Assembly (NCBI RefSeq): GCF_016802725.1 | Contig: NC_052672.1 | Coordinates: forward strand, 2,820,749 to 2,884,748 | Direction: 5' to 3' | DNA length: 64,000 nt | DNA from: Solenopsis invicta | Lineage: Eukaryota > Arthropoda > Insecta > Hymenoptera > Formicidae | Shown: positions 36,317 to 49,429 of the stretch, one piece after another | How the letters are laid out: every line of letters begins with the position of its first letter | Numbering within the stretch: position 1 is the stretch's first letter | Notes under the pieces: model-generated | Seen by the model: the letters and a program-made list of their open reading frames with translations, nothing else | What the model was told of the DNA's origin: nothing | The model's database searches: none | Made by a program: the position numbers and the translations under genes

Positions 36317-36466
36317 CTCCTCGCTGGTTGACTTGTCCTGCCGTTGACCTGGTGAAGAAGTCAAGAGATCCGGTAAGACCGAGCTGGGCCGTGAACCTGG
36401 AGACGAATCCGATCTCTGGAAATCACCGCCACCTCCGCCTCTCGAACGGTCACCACTCTCGCGATT
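36317..36466 (-). CDS. msn: misshapen kinase exon: linker region
   Basis: 50 codons, phase 0 at both ends, with acceptor GATTTGCAG and donor GAG|GTCAGA. The peptide includes NRESGDRSRGGGGGD, SDSSPGSRPSSVLPDLLTSS and PGQRQDKSTSEE. The GSRPSSVLPDLL block recurs in the otherwise variable linker between kinase and CNH domains in misshapen-group kinases. It joins ...TSEE to YRQAVK of the exon at 15917. It is a GC-rich island in very AT-rich surroundings, flanked by introns of 20.4 kb and 25.1 kb, so it could be skipped in some isoforms without a frameshift. Confidence 0.88.
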
Positions 36467-39400
36467 CTGCAAATCAGCAAATTTCTATTTAAAAAAGGTG
36501 GCAATCAGTCAAAATCACCAACAAATAAAAGAAAAAGTGGAAGTAGAGAGAAGACACTTGATCGAAATCTGAATTCGTTTGTTTTATTGATTATGATTAA
36601 TTTTATTGATCATTTCTCCTATAAAATTCCCTCTTTTGTTTTCCAATCCTGTTTCATAGCTTTCCACATGCATACTAGTAAAAGAATTGCTTAATTTTAA
36701 GATATTAAAATGTTTTACTTTTATCTACATTTTTTAAATACTTAAAAATGTTTAAAGTTTAAACAGTATTTAGAATTAAAACATTTAAAAATGTTTCAGC
36801 TTTAAACATTTTATTGTTTTAAATCTAAACACTATTTAAAACTAAAATACTTTTAAGTATTTAAACACAGACAAAAAAAATTTTAATAACTTACAATTAA
36901 ACACTTCTTTTATAAGTGCAGAATTGATACAAAATTATTTTCCTCATTTTATCAATTTTATTTTCCTTATTTCATCTAATTCAGATCTCGAAATTGATAT
37001 AGACAATATAGACATAATAAGGTAAGAAGCTAATTGGAAAGATAGAATAATTAAATCAAAGTTAATATCGTGAAGCAAGAATCAAACATTGATCATCAAC
37101 GAAGTAGTAATGCCAGTAAATAGAATAAAATTATGAAAGCGCGGATTATGTCACGAAAAAGAAAAAAAACAAGCAAAGACAATAAGAGAGTGAAGACTAA
37201 GCATGAAAAGAAGTACGAAACAACAGATAAAGAAAAAGAATATGAAATGAAGTGATGAAAACAACATTGAAGAACTTATTTCAACGATCTAAAGCGATTA
37301 CAAATTATTAATTTTTTCTAACAAATACGCAACAAATTATACAACTTGGTATTATTGTATGATCAATATATGATATAATGTGCAGAATATGTTAAAAGAA
37401 AACGCAGTCCAATGTTAGGCAAAATTTAATCAATTTATGATTGCGACTAAAAATTTAAATAATTAAAATTTTTAATTGCTTTGAAATAAATCTTAGACAT
37501 TAATAAATTAAATTTTTAATTATTAAAATAAATTGTTATAATTATTGTAATTGTGATTAATTCAATCGACCGATTGATTGAAAATAATTTACTACTATTA
37601 ATTAAAACAATTATTAATTATTAATCATTAGTTTTATAATCACTGATTTATAGTAATGATATTCCAAGTATAAATTGGGAATAGAATACATTAAACCAAT
37701 ATTAAATCCTAGCAAGATACTAAAAAATAAATTTCATATTTCAGTACTGGACCAGCATTAAATAACTAGTCCAATATACGAATCGATTTTAAGTAGTACT
37801 GGTTCAATTTACTGCCGATAGATTTCCTGTATATACCATGACCGTATCAAAATTGATGAAAAGAATACGTAGAGTATCGATATTGAACCAGTATACTGCC
37901 AGTAGATATTCAATACCATGTCTGTACTGAAATCAAAAGATTGTCTCCTAGTGCATAGCAGTGGTTGCTAAAGAGACGTGCAGCTCAATTCTTTTTCGTA
38001 GAAATATCATGTAATACATTATCAGTATCGTAACCGCGTAAGGTTCAACATATACTACCTCGTGTTAGAGCACAAATTCCTAGAATCTACACACTAGAGA
38101 ATCGTAATATTAAGAATCAATATCAATTTTTGGTACAATATTATTACTGTTATAGTATTAAGAACCTGTCTCAATATTTGCTACTGTTGCAATAAAAAAT
38201 TAGTACCGCCTTTTAATATAGCACTAAAAAATATTATTATTACAGTATTAGGAATCAATATTGATATTTGATTGCAATATAGAGAATCAATATAAATTTT
38301 TGATATTGCTATAAAAGACATTACTACTATCTTGTACTGTAAATCTGTATTTCAAATCTTGGTTCATTGCTATCATTTCAGTACTCCACCAGTACTATAT
38401 CAGTATCAATAATTAGTACCACTCGACAATAAAAATTGGTATTGGACTAATACCGGTATTCAATTCCAACTTGACTGAATAACATTGATTAATATAATAA
38501 ATAAAATAACTTCTTGATTAACATCAACTTGAATATCTTTTCAATTTGACAAATAAATACATTCTTTAAATTCGTAATTATTCGTAAAAATTATGGATAT
38601 AATTTTTAAAATTAATTAAAAATTATGATTAAAATTTGATAACGATTAATATTCCAGTTTACAAAAAAGGTTTTATGAGAGAGCATATAAAAACTGTTTC
38701 TATATTTTTTAACGCTAATTTCGAATCTGTCATCGAAATATTTCCATCAAGGGATTAAGTTTTTAAGATAAACAAAGATTTTTTCCAACATATATAAAGA
38801 ATGTCTTTTTTTATTAAAATTAGGAAACCAATCAGAAATAATTTTTTCTGGTGGCATTTAAATGCCTCAAAATGTTAAAATTTTTTCTTTTCTTACATTA
38901 AAATTAATATAAAACAAGTGTTATTATTTTTTAATCAAAGTGTTTGATTAATTTCAATAATTAAATAAATCATAATTATACTATTATTAATTTTTAATCA
39001 ATTACTTTAATCGGAAACTTAATGGATTAATTAAATAAAATTGTTTGACAATTAATTTCATTAATTAATTACATAAATCATGATTATATAATATATTTCA
39101 ACTTTTGATGTCCATTTTCACCAATGCAAAATAACTTTGATCTCGGTTTAACTTTTTATCCTTTTCTAGTTCTAAAAATTAAAAAAAGATAAAGAGTAAG
39201 TAAATCAAAGTTAATCTACATTGGTAGAAACGGACATTAGTCAATTATTTTAGTAAACAAATAAATTGATTAATAAATACCCAACATTGACGCAATCATG
39301 CAAACTATCAATTAGTTATGAATCATATCCAATTGCTTCTTAAACTTATCCCATTTATAAATGTTAAATCATTAATTCTGAATGAACATTCAACAGTTCG

Positions 39401-39586
39401 TTTATTATGACGAGGGACTCCAGTATCCTTCATTATTCTAAAGCTTATTACGCTAATTACGCTAATTTCAATAAAAAATGTGAATACATAATCTCGGCAG
39501 GATTTACAATGAAGCACAATCGTTAACACTAAGAAAAATACAAACCAATGATAAGCAAAAAAAAATAAATAAATAAAACATTAATA
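36467..39586 (-). other. msn intron stretch with weak repeats
   Basis: 35925-36020 and 36790-36890 are related in the same orientation (TGTTTTAAATCTAAA...CTGTTTAAAACTAAAA), bracketing the exon. 39100-39243 is a small hairpin element with GATGTCCATTTTCACCAATG-like arms. 37660-38475 has many degenerate TTGG-ACTAGTACTGG-type strings and possibly inverted ends. No genes. Confidence 0.4.
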
Positions 39587-41051
39587 GGAGAGACTGGGGC
39601 AAATCGTTAGACGGGATAATTCGATAAATGGAAATATCTTTTTATGAATACATATTAAAAATTTATTTTAAATACTGTAAATGTCCTATGTAACAATGTT
39701 GCTAACAAAGTTTTGTTAACAATGATGTTATATTGAAGTCGTAGTAGTGAAAAATGTGTTTTGCGACAGTCAAAGTAATTTCTGATAGTCAGCATTGCTT
39801 CAAAATTTAAGTAAGATAAATAAGGTTCTTTTTGAAAACTTTGAATGTATTGTGTCCAGTTGAATGTATTTGATGAAACATTTCGTGTTTACTTTTTGCT
39901 GTGTGATGTCTATTTTTGTCAATTATGCGTAATAATGCGCACAGTTGATGTCAGGGATATTCGTAATACCGAACACCGGGGTTATTCGTTAATACTGATT
40001 GCAGCGTCTATGGGTAACCCTAACCAACGTTGCCGGCGAAAGGCGTAATCACACTACAGGTTGCGAGCTCGGTTGCAGTTGAAGTTACGGTTAACAGTTT
40101 AAGGTTGATCAATCACACTACATACAGGTTGCGAGCTCGGTTGCGATTAGGGTTACAGTTCAGTTTTTTTTTTTTTTTAACGTTGATCAATCACACTAGA
40201 GGCAATAATTCTTGATTAACCAAGCTAGTACGTAAACAAAGTAGAACCACAAGACAATTAGGTTATATAAGGTGCGAAGCAAACGAAGCAGTACGCAGTT
40301 AAGTTAGGTTATAATTTAGACTTGTGATTCTCGCAATCTTATTGGCTACTGTTACAATCTCAAGCTTGAAAAATAGACTCGGGTCTAAATTGTAACCTGC
40401 AACTTAACCGGCAAACTGCTTCTCTCTGATTGATTGATTTCCAACACTCAACAGTAACCCCAACCGAGCTCGCAACCTGTAGTGTGATTACGGCTTTATG
40501 ATCGTCTACGTTACGCAGAGCTAAAGCATCGAGATAAACTGAAGTTCTTCATTGATTTAGTTCAAACTTGGTAATATTGTGTATTTTAGTACATAAAACA
40601 TGAATATGAATAAAAAATCATCGCTTTTAAACAGATAAAAAGTTATAAAGCGTTAAAAAATAACACAGGGTTAGGAAATCTGTCACACTAATGACATAAA
40701 AGGACATGTGTATGTTTGCATTCTTTTTGTATACCTATATCCTTTTTTAAATAAAAGAAAGTCTTAACAACAGCTTTTTTACAGTCTTTCAACTTAAAAC
40801 ACAAATTTCAGGATATTCCCGGGCTAGTTACAAAATACCTCGGGCTTGGGGCTATTCGTAATTCTTGGCATTGAAGTACATATAAAACATTCTTATATGT
40901 ACTTCAAAACAAGTACATTTTCATGTTCTATCTATACCGCATTGTGAAGGGAAAGGTTCAACCTTTTAAACCGTCCCATGTTTTTTTTATGAATATAGGA
41001 CTCAGAAGACACAAAAGACAAAAAGGTCTAACAAATAGCCCCGGTCTCCCC
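39587..41051. mobile_element. 1.5-kb TA-flanked TIR element
   Basis: The left end GGAGAGACTGGGGCAAATCG-TTAGAC and the inverse of the right end GGGGAGACCGGGGCTATTTG-TTAGAC are each preceded by TA. No transposase recognised. A second element is nested at 40040-40497. Confidence 0.7.
40040..40497. mobile_element. Nested MITE with CGTAATCACACTACAGGTTG ends
   Basis: CGTAATCACACTACAGGTTG-CGAGCTCGGTTG (40045 onward) is matched by the inverse ending TGTAGTGTGATTACG near 40493. The same 32-bp motif recurs in direct orientation at about 40117-40145, a subterminal duplication. Confidence 0.7.
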
Positions 41052-43304
41052 TATACAATAAGTAATACATTATCATCTGCTGTGCTTCATAGCAACTATA
41101 CTTATACTAATTAAGCTAATAAAATTAATGCAATTATTGCTTTCAATTTGAACATCGTACGTTAAGAATGTTTTAGTTATGCAATATCAGCTAAAAATTT
41201 TCAAAATTTAAAATCTGCAAACTTTTTAGGTTTACTTATTCATTTTTTTCAATTATCGATAATTTTGATCGTAAACACTCAAATTTGAACCCTGAAATCC
41301 ATTGCAAAAAACAATTTGACTTACAATAAATTATGTTACAAAAACGATATTTTATTATAAGTTTTAAGTAAATAACTTTTAAACGAATAAATAAATCCAA
41401 ATAAACTTACAGAATTATTTATTAGAATTAGTATATGTACAAAAAAATGATTTTATTAATAACGTTACTACTTTATCAAATTTGCAAATACTGCAAATTT
41501 GTAAATACTTGTAAAACACAATTTTATATAAAAACCAAAAACAAAAAATCAAGTAACTTTTAAACCAATAAGAGAATTATGCTCAAATTTTACACAGATA
41601 AAACGTAACAATAAGACAATCCATAAAATTTTTATATGTTTGGTAATACTTTGAAATATAACACATAGATTTTGAATATATAAATTGTAGTATTACATAA
41701 TTGTAAAAAAAGTCTACTTATTGCTAACATTTCATTAAAAGTAAAACTTTAACCTTGTAATCAAAAAAAGATATTTAAGATTGAATTAGTTCTATTTGCT
41801 TTCAGAAATTTAACCATTTATCCTATATACATCCTTAACATGACGGTTACATTCCATCTTCTCTCGAGGCTAACTATGTAAGATAAAGATTTCTGAAGTT
41901 TGGTCCTAAATTCTTCAAAACTCTTTCCTGACGTGCATTAACCTCGACGAGATTTTGGCGACCAAAACAAACATTGCAATACACGCCTCATGCCAGAAGA
42001 ACATATAGAGACAAAATGAAGCATGCTTAGCACGTGCTGCAACACACACGAAGATACGATCGCCGTCTCAACGCGCGCACATATCAACAAGGCATAACAC
42101 ATTCATACATGTCGCAAGCGTCATGCAAGACGATGCTCGTGATAAAAGAGGTACAGTCGCCTCGCATATGACGTATAAATATCATTATAAAATGATTCGT
42201 CTACATATATATATCCTGTTCCTCGATTTCTTCGAGATCACTCTCCGTCTCAACGTTGTCCTCTCCTCTTCTCCCGGGACTTCAATATTTCGAAATTATA
42301 TCGTCTCTTTCTATATCTCTTTCCTTATCTTTTTTTCTTGATCACATGCATATGATATTGGAAATTGTATTATAACAAAACGCATTCATACACGCTAGGT
42401 CGGATCATTATTATTGCTCTTTTGATTTTTTCTCTCTTCTCAATCTCACTCAGTTTCTGCGCTCTTTCTCAAACTTTCTCTCTCTCACTCTCTCCTTTTT
42501 TCATTCCTGGGATGCAAAGATCTGATCCAAGTAATGGAACTTTCAAGAAACTGATACAACAATTAGTTGTATCACATTCAAAGAACAACAATTATTATTG
42601 TAATGTTAATATGTGTACAGTAGTATTTTAGTAACTCACATATTAATGCATAAAGTCAATATTGTGTCATATATCAAAAAACTAGCAGTTGTTAATATAA
42701 TTATTTTGTCATTAAAAATTCACTAAACAGATTTTTGTTAGTAAAAATTGCACTTTAATAAAAAGATTAAAAGAGGAAAAATATTTCAGGCTGTTACTCA
42801 TACAGTTCCTACAACGTAAATTGAAATTAGAAATATGTTAAATATTGATACTCTAATCCTCCATTACTCTTGTATGAGAACTGCATCTATATGTATGCGT
42901 GTGTATGTATATACATCTCTTCCATTATACTTCGCACTTGGTTTTGACATTGCCGCTGTTTCGAAAGTTATGACGGTTTAGTACAGGCGTCAAGCTATTG
43001 GAACGTTAATCGCGATTCTACTAATAGTATAGAACGGCGGAAATTTCAAATTGAATTTTGTCCCGATTTTGGCGTCGCACCCTGTATACATACTCTCGAC
43101 AACAAAATTAAGAGATCACCTATTTTGACTCCAAAAAATAGGCTTAATTCAAGAAAGTGTAACTTTGTCAAAAATAATCGTAAAAAAATTTGCAAAAAAT
43201 CATTTTAAAGCTTGAAATCTCTAGTTTTGAGATTGATAAGTTATTAAACGATTTACAGATTGTTTACAAAGTTGTGCGGATTCAAATGGGGATGCGTCAA
43301 ATCT
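41052..43304. other. msn intron stretch, no gene
   Basis: AT-rich. It has a (TC)n-rich patch at 42420-42500 and a short region ending CACCCTGTATACATA near 43078, resembling the terminus of the CAGGGTG-type MITEs, but no matching left end was identified. The frames at 42123-42631 are low complexity. Confidence 0.4.
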
Positions 43305-44810
43305 CAAAATTTTTTACAAACTGTGCATAGCTCCACGAAGTAAAATAAAAATTCCACGCAAATGCGGTTTACACCATTCGAAAGCGTGGATCTCTACCTT
43401 TAATTTGCGTTGTATGATTTTTTTTCATTGACAAGGGGAGGACCAGGTGAGAGACCCTGGGATTTTGATCCCAATTTTTTTAGTTGTTCTGAAGACGAAA
43501 AAAAAGTTTACGTCTCCCGGCGTTTCATCAAATAGGCCTTAGTTTCGAAATAATAAATTTGTGAAAATTGGCCATACCGCGGCGCGACATATGAGCCTTC
43601 CCGGTAACTGTTCTCGCAACCAGTGCAGTCGGCTCCGTGCGTTAGGTGCTTGCTTTACAATCGTAAGATCCGGGTTCGCTCCCAGATGTGTGCAATATTT
43701 TTTTTTCTTTTAATAAGTGTATTTATTTATCTTGATGATATTAATATAGTATGCAAATTTCTAAAATAGAAAATTTAATTTAATATTATTTTCTAAACTT
43801 CAATTTAAATTTAATTTGAAGAGAATTTGAATTCAAGTAATAATATTTGAAATAATAAATAGGTAATAATAATAATAATATATAAGTTATTTGAAATGGA
43901 TAACATATAAAGGCAACGTATCTAAATTTTCAAATTGTTTAATTTAAAATTTAATTGGAAATAATATTAACAGTATTTTAAAATTCTAGTTTGTAAAATA
44001 ATTAATCGTAAAAGAAGAATAATAAACAAACATCTGATTGTGAATGTGAATGTAAATGACTACATACCTGCAAGGGGATTAAAAACCTCCCGTTTATTTA
44101 CCATTTTATATACGCTTCTTTTACCAATGTTAAATTTAAACAATTTGAAAATTTAGATACGTTGCCTTTATATGTTATCCATTTCAAATAACTTATATAT
44201 TATTATTATTATTATTATTACCTATTTATTATTTCAAATATTACTTGAATTCAAATTCCCTTCAAATTAAATTTAAATTGAAGTTTAAAAAATAATATTA
44301 AATTAAATTTTCTATTTTAGAAATTTGCATACTATATTAATATCATTAAGATAAATAAATACATTTATTAAAAAAAAAAAAAAAAAAATGTTGCACACAT
44401 TCGGGAGCGAACCCGGATCTTACGATTGTGAAGCAAGTACCTAACGCACAGAGTCGACTGCACTGGTTGCGAGAATAGTTACCGGGAAAGCTCATATGTC
44501 GCGCCACGGTATGGCCAATTTTTACAAATTTATTATTTCGAAACTAAAGCCTATTCGATGAAACGCGGGAGACGTAAACTTTTTTTTCGTCTCCAGAATA
44601 ACTAAAAAAATTGGGATCAAAATCCCAGGGTCTCTCACCTGGTCCTCCCCTTGTCAGTGAAAAAAAATCGTATAAAGTTCAACAAAACGCAAATTAAAGG
44701 TAAAGATTCACGCTTTCAAATATTGTAAACTGCATTTATGTGCGATTTTTATTTCACGCTGTACAACTTGGCAAAATTTTTATAAGATTTTGACATTTGT
44801 CGAATTTTTT
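43305..44810. mobile_element. 1.5-kb foldback with tRNA-like modules (second family)
   Basis: The arms run from both ends almost to the centre (43305-43950 against 44130-44810). Each arm contains CTGGGATTTTGATCCCAA and a tRNA-like segment: 43623-43690 (GCAGTCGG...GTGCGTTAGGTGCTTGC...GATCCGGGTTCGCTCCC) and its inverse 44395-44465. Its outer arms differ from those of the copies at 17704 and 27628. A direct, not inverted, extra copy of part of the left arm follows at about 44829-44935. Confidence 0.8.
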
Positions 44811-45011
44811 TAACGAATTTTACAAAACTTCACGGTGGAAAATAAAAATTCCACACAAATGCGGTTTACAGCATTCAAAAACGTGAATTTTTACTTTTAA
44901 TTTGCATTTTTGTTGAGCATTGTATGATTTATCAATTTAATGTATTTGTGATATTACTCTTTTGGTTTAATTTAAGAGTTGTGTTTTTAAGATCAAAAAT
45001 ATTATGGCGTG

Positions 45012-45828
45012 TATAGAAAATGCAAGGTAAGTGTATATAGTATTATTTGACCCAATATAGCTATTTGTTGTTTTTAAGTAGTTGTGGCGAATTGAACATA
45101 TAAAGTTAATTTGTCAACTTATTTGCAACAATTGATTGCAGTTTGTGTATCCTGTTGTTGACAGTAAGATTAAAAGTAGTTTTTTCTTGATGTGTGTTTC
45201 TTATGTAAATTTCGTGGGGAAGTTACTACTTTCTATAACTATTAAGTGATAGTTATTAATCTCTGCAATTCATATTATTGTAGCTTTATATACTTTAAAA
45301 CGCTGTATTTAATTTACATTTTGATCATAATATCCTACTTAACCAAAGGAAAAATATTCTTTGTAAAATAGAATTAATGATCTAGTTTAATAATGAGTAC
45401 ACTTATATTGATTGTAATGTTTTTTTGGTAATTTTATTACTTTATATCATAAATTTTAATTCAAAACTCTACTAAACTCCTAAGCTCCTTCATAAGCTAT
45501 AATTTTAATAAAGAAAAATTAAGATAAGTCAATTATTTACTTAATGGATTGTTGATGAAAATAGTTCTTTGTGTCAACTCTTATACAGGGTGATTCAAAA
45601 TAACCCGTTATCCTTCAAGGAACGTATTTCTGGTCGAATTCTAAGATGATTTTTCCTTTGGCAAAAATGTGGTAGACGCTTAGATTTTGAAATATAAGCC
45701 AATTAAGTTAGCGTATCACGGGTCGAATACAGATAGTACGCAGAGGCGGAGCACTCGCCGTTACGCGCGGGTATGTCGTAAGGCGCCTGTTGCACTTAGC
45801 TAATACAACACACAAGAGTCTCCCCCCA

Positions 45829-45900
<72 letters not shown>

Positions 45901-45919
45901 TTCCCTCTCCCCCCCTCTC

Positions 45920-45983
<64 letters not shown>

Positions 45984-46163
45984 ACATCACAATGCTAGCT
46001 TTAACTTAAAAATGTAATTATTTTTTATCTTGATTTTAATGATTTTGATAAGAGAAGTGCCAGAAAATTCTTTGTACAGTCGAAGAATCAAACAAAAAAT
46101 TACACAAAATCTACAAAAGTATTTACATCTCGAGTTTTTAGAAGCAGTAGTATTTTTCTTGTC

Positions 46164-46201
<38 letters not shown>

Positions 46202-46998
46202 TGGAAACTCTTGTATCAGCTGAACGCAGCAGGCGCCTCACGACACACCCCTGCGTAACGGTAAGTGCGAGGCCCCTGCGTACCATCTGTATTCGATGAT
46301 ACGCTAACTTAATCGGCTTATATTTCAAAATCTAAGCGTCTACCAAATTTTTGCCAAAGGAAAAATCATCTTGGAATTCGACCAAGAATACGTCCCTTGA
46401 AGGACAACGGGTTATTCTGAATCATCCTGTATAAGAGTTGACACAAAGAACTATTTTCATCAACAATCCATTAAGTAAAGTAATTGACTTATCTTAATTT
46501 TTCTCTATTAAAATCATAGCTTATAAATAGAAGTTTAGTAGAGTTTTGAATTAAAATTTATGATGTAAAGTAATAAAATTACCAAAAAAACATTACAATC
46601 AATATAAGTGTACTAATTATTAAACTAGATCATTAATTCTATTTTACAAATAATATTTTTTCTTTGGTTAAAAAAGATATTATGATCAAAATGTAAATTA
46701 AATACAGCGTTTTAAAGTATATAAAGCTACAATAATATGAATTGCAGAGATTAATAACTATCACTTAATAATTATAGAAAGTAGTAATTTCCCCACGAAA
46801 TTTACATAAGAAATATAATCAAAAAAAATCTACTTTTCATCTCACTGTCAATAACAGGATACACAAACTGCAATCAACTGTTGCAAACAAGTTGACAACC
46901 TATATTAACGTTATATGTTCAATTCGCACTACTTAAAAACAACAAATAGCTATATATTGAGTCAAATAATACTATATGCACTTACCTTGCATTTTCTA
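45012..46998. repeat. 2-kb palindrome: inverted duplication centred on a TA-flanked MITE
   Basis: Bases 45012-45593 are inverted at 46432-46998 (the outer arms, for example GAAAATGCAAGGTAAGTG against CACTTACCTTGCATTTTC). Between them is an element 45596-46429 with CAGGGTGATTCAAAATAACC-like ends flanked by TA. Its own arms reach about 45800 and 46220 and share CTTAGATTTTGAAATATAAGC. Symmetry continues without a break across the element ends into the flanks. Confidence 0.8.
45832..45980. repeat. (CT)n microsatellite
   Basis: Nearly 150 bases of CT repeats with a short C-rich interruption (45898-45917), near the centre of the palindrome. A (GA)n tract at 46165-46199 is its likely inverted counterpart, now much shorter. 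Confidence 0.95.
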
Positions 46999-47672
46999 AT
47001 TCTTCAAACTACTTTTTTAAAAAAAAGTGGATTTTTAGACACCCAAAAATACTCCATATTCTCCTTGTTATGTAATTCTACTCTTTAAAAGGAATGACAA
47101 TAACATAATTTATTTTTTTTTAAGTATGACTCTTTAGCTTTAAAATGCCGTACTTGAAAGTCCTTAAAAGTTTTTTTATTGCGGAAATATAATTTTTTAA
47201 AGGAAAAGTGGATTTTTGAACAATTTCTAATTTTTGCTTAATGGTTTTTCTCTTATAACATAAAAATAAATCATTTCTCTGCAATATCAATTATACAGTC
47301 ACATTTCTGAGATTCTCAACTTTCATATAAAAAAAAGATTTCTTGAAAAATGTTAATTAAAACCAAAGTTATAACTTCTCAAAGTTGTAAAAGTCTCCCA
47401 GACCCGAAAATGTGTTTACGTATTTTACGGGATCGGTGTGTTTAAGGGTTAATTAAAATGCAAGACCTACAATTATATAAAATCAGTTCTCTCGTTTGAT
47501 CATGTGCATCAATATCACTATATTCTCCTCTATATAAAAGATTTAAATTAGATGTTCTGATAAAATTTTCTTCGACAATTCTCATTTGGACACACTTCCG
47601 ATTATTTCTGTAAATTTATTAAAAGTAATTAAAATATCAAGAAACCTATAAAGGATCACATTAAAATATTAG

Positions 47673-48184
47673 AGTCAGTCCAATAAAAACGAGACAGACT
47701 GTATAACAAGCATGGTACGGACGTTGATAACCCTTTTCTGTGTATTTATGGACGTGACCTCTATTGAGAATTAGGGGAGAACGGCGCAAATGTTCTCTAC
47801 TGTGTCATTTGTTTGTTAGACGTGCTCGAAGTAAGGTCAGCGTGTCGTGTGTGTTTGTCCGACATCACTATAGAAGCCGAGAAAGAAGAACAGCAAGATG
47901 TAGTGCGGTGTTTGACTGCAGAAAGGGTGTCAGGAAGTGCAATTCAAGCCCAAATGTCTGTTGTGTATAGCGAACACAGTATGTCACGTGCGCGTGTTTG
48001 CGTGAAATAAACGATTTTCTCGAACTCGTTTATTCCATGCAAGCACACGCGCGTGACATATTGTGTTCGCCATACTCATTGTCAGCAGACATTTGGACTT
48101 GAATTGCACTTCCTGACACCCCTTATCAACATCCGCGCCATGCTTGTTATACAGTCTGTCTCGTTTTCATTTGACTGGCCCTAA
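47673..48184. mobile_element. Foldback made of two facing mariner 5' ends
   Basis: The ends AGTCCAATAAAAACGAGACA-GACTGTATAACAAGCATGG and the inverse of CCATGCTTGTTATACAGTCT-GTCTCGTTTTCATTTGACT correspond. The left half on the plus strand encodes a transposase N-terminal helix-turn-helix (EEQQDVVRCLTAERVSGSAI..., ...EHSMSRARV). The right half encodes a degenerate copy of the same segment on the minus strand (GVSGSAIQVQMS...EHNMSRA). Catalytic regions are absent. Confidence 0.75.
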
Positions 48185-49420
48185 TACATTAATGTAATTG
48201 TAAAACCGTCTTCACAATTTGTCATCAAGAATTTTCAACTTTTTTTTATATTTTTTACCAAATTCCGCGGTGTCAAAGTCAAATAGTAACAACGTTGTCA
48301 ATTATCCCGAGGAAATTCCATGCGGTTAATCCTCAGTTCAGTCCCAGATTTCATATTTTTGTCGCCGTAGAAGTAACATCCGATATTTTTCCACATAATA
48401 TAGCACACATCACTCAGACAATAGAGGACGAGACTCGCCAAGGATAGGGACATAACAATGAATGGAAGAGGAGTGAATTTCCGAGTAGCAATTTATAATT
48501 CGACATCTCTTTCCGTGTTGACCGTATCCTTATTAGTATATTCACGCAAAATCCCACATTCGTATTAATAGATTTAAATAAAGCACCAAAAATGTATAAA
48601 TAAAGACATCGTAGGTAACGATTAAAGAGGTTCACCTAAAGAGGAGTTTACCTAAAAAAATAAAAAAATAAGATATTTTTAGAAATTTTTTCAGAGAAGA
48701 AACAAATTTTGAGAATTTTTTTTTGTTTTTGTTATTATCATATTAACTATAAAGAACATCTTAATAACTAATACGAAAAAATGTTATACATTTTGTTAGA
48801 AGTTTTTTCGAATTAGTCAGCATTATATCTCAAAAACTAATTGACCAATTAATTTCCATTTTCATAGGCTACTACACATAAGCCTTTAAGTTCTTTCAAA
48901 TATATATAGTTTCTAGTAAAAACATATCTTCAATATATATATTTTTTCAATATTTTTATTTTTATAAAACAGAGCTCCACAAAAAACACACTTTTTAGCC
49001 GATTTTCAGCTTAAGTTTTTCCTTTACTACTTCCGGCGCAATTCAAATGCCGATTAACATTTAAACTGCGTGCAGGTTGATGTATAGCTGAAAATCGACC
49101 AAAATGCATTTTTTGTCGAATCCTGTTTTGTAACAATGTAAAATTAATCATACATCATACCGTGAAGGTATATACAAAATCAATATAAAAAATGATCATA
49201 TTTAGGAACACCTTCACTATTGTGCAATGTGCCATACTCGATCGTGCAAATTTCGGATAGTTTGATTTGTCAACGTAAAATCCTTTTCATTATTAAAAAT
49301 CATATTAAAAACTACTGTAGCCTTGACACTTTGATATGCGTATTGCAAGATTTGAAATAATGATATCAGATTTAGACTGATTAAATGTGGAAATTAATTC
49401 GATACCTTTTTGAAATAAAT
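48185..49420. other. msn intron stretch, no gene
   Basis: AT-rich, with a weak inverted pair around 48990-49010 and 49085-49125 (AGCCGATTTTCAGC and GCTGAAAATCGACC). Nothing else recognised. Confidence 0.4.
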
Positions 49421-49429
49421 TTATTTGTA

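Noticed and set aside
37660..38475. Possible long TIR element with TTGG...CCAA ends
   Set aside because: End similarity is weak and interrupted by many degenerate short repeats; boundaries cannot be supported by eye.
43623..43690. Possible functional tRNA
   Set aside because: Same reason: T-arm-like GGTTCGCTCC without consistent acceptor or D stems, and an inverted copy in the same element.
45790..46017. Ser-Leu and Arg-Glu repeat proteins
   Set aside because: Translations of the CT/GA microsatellite on opposite strands.
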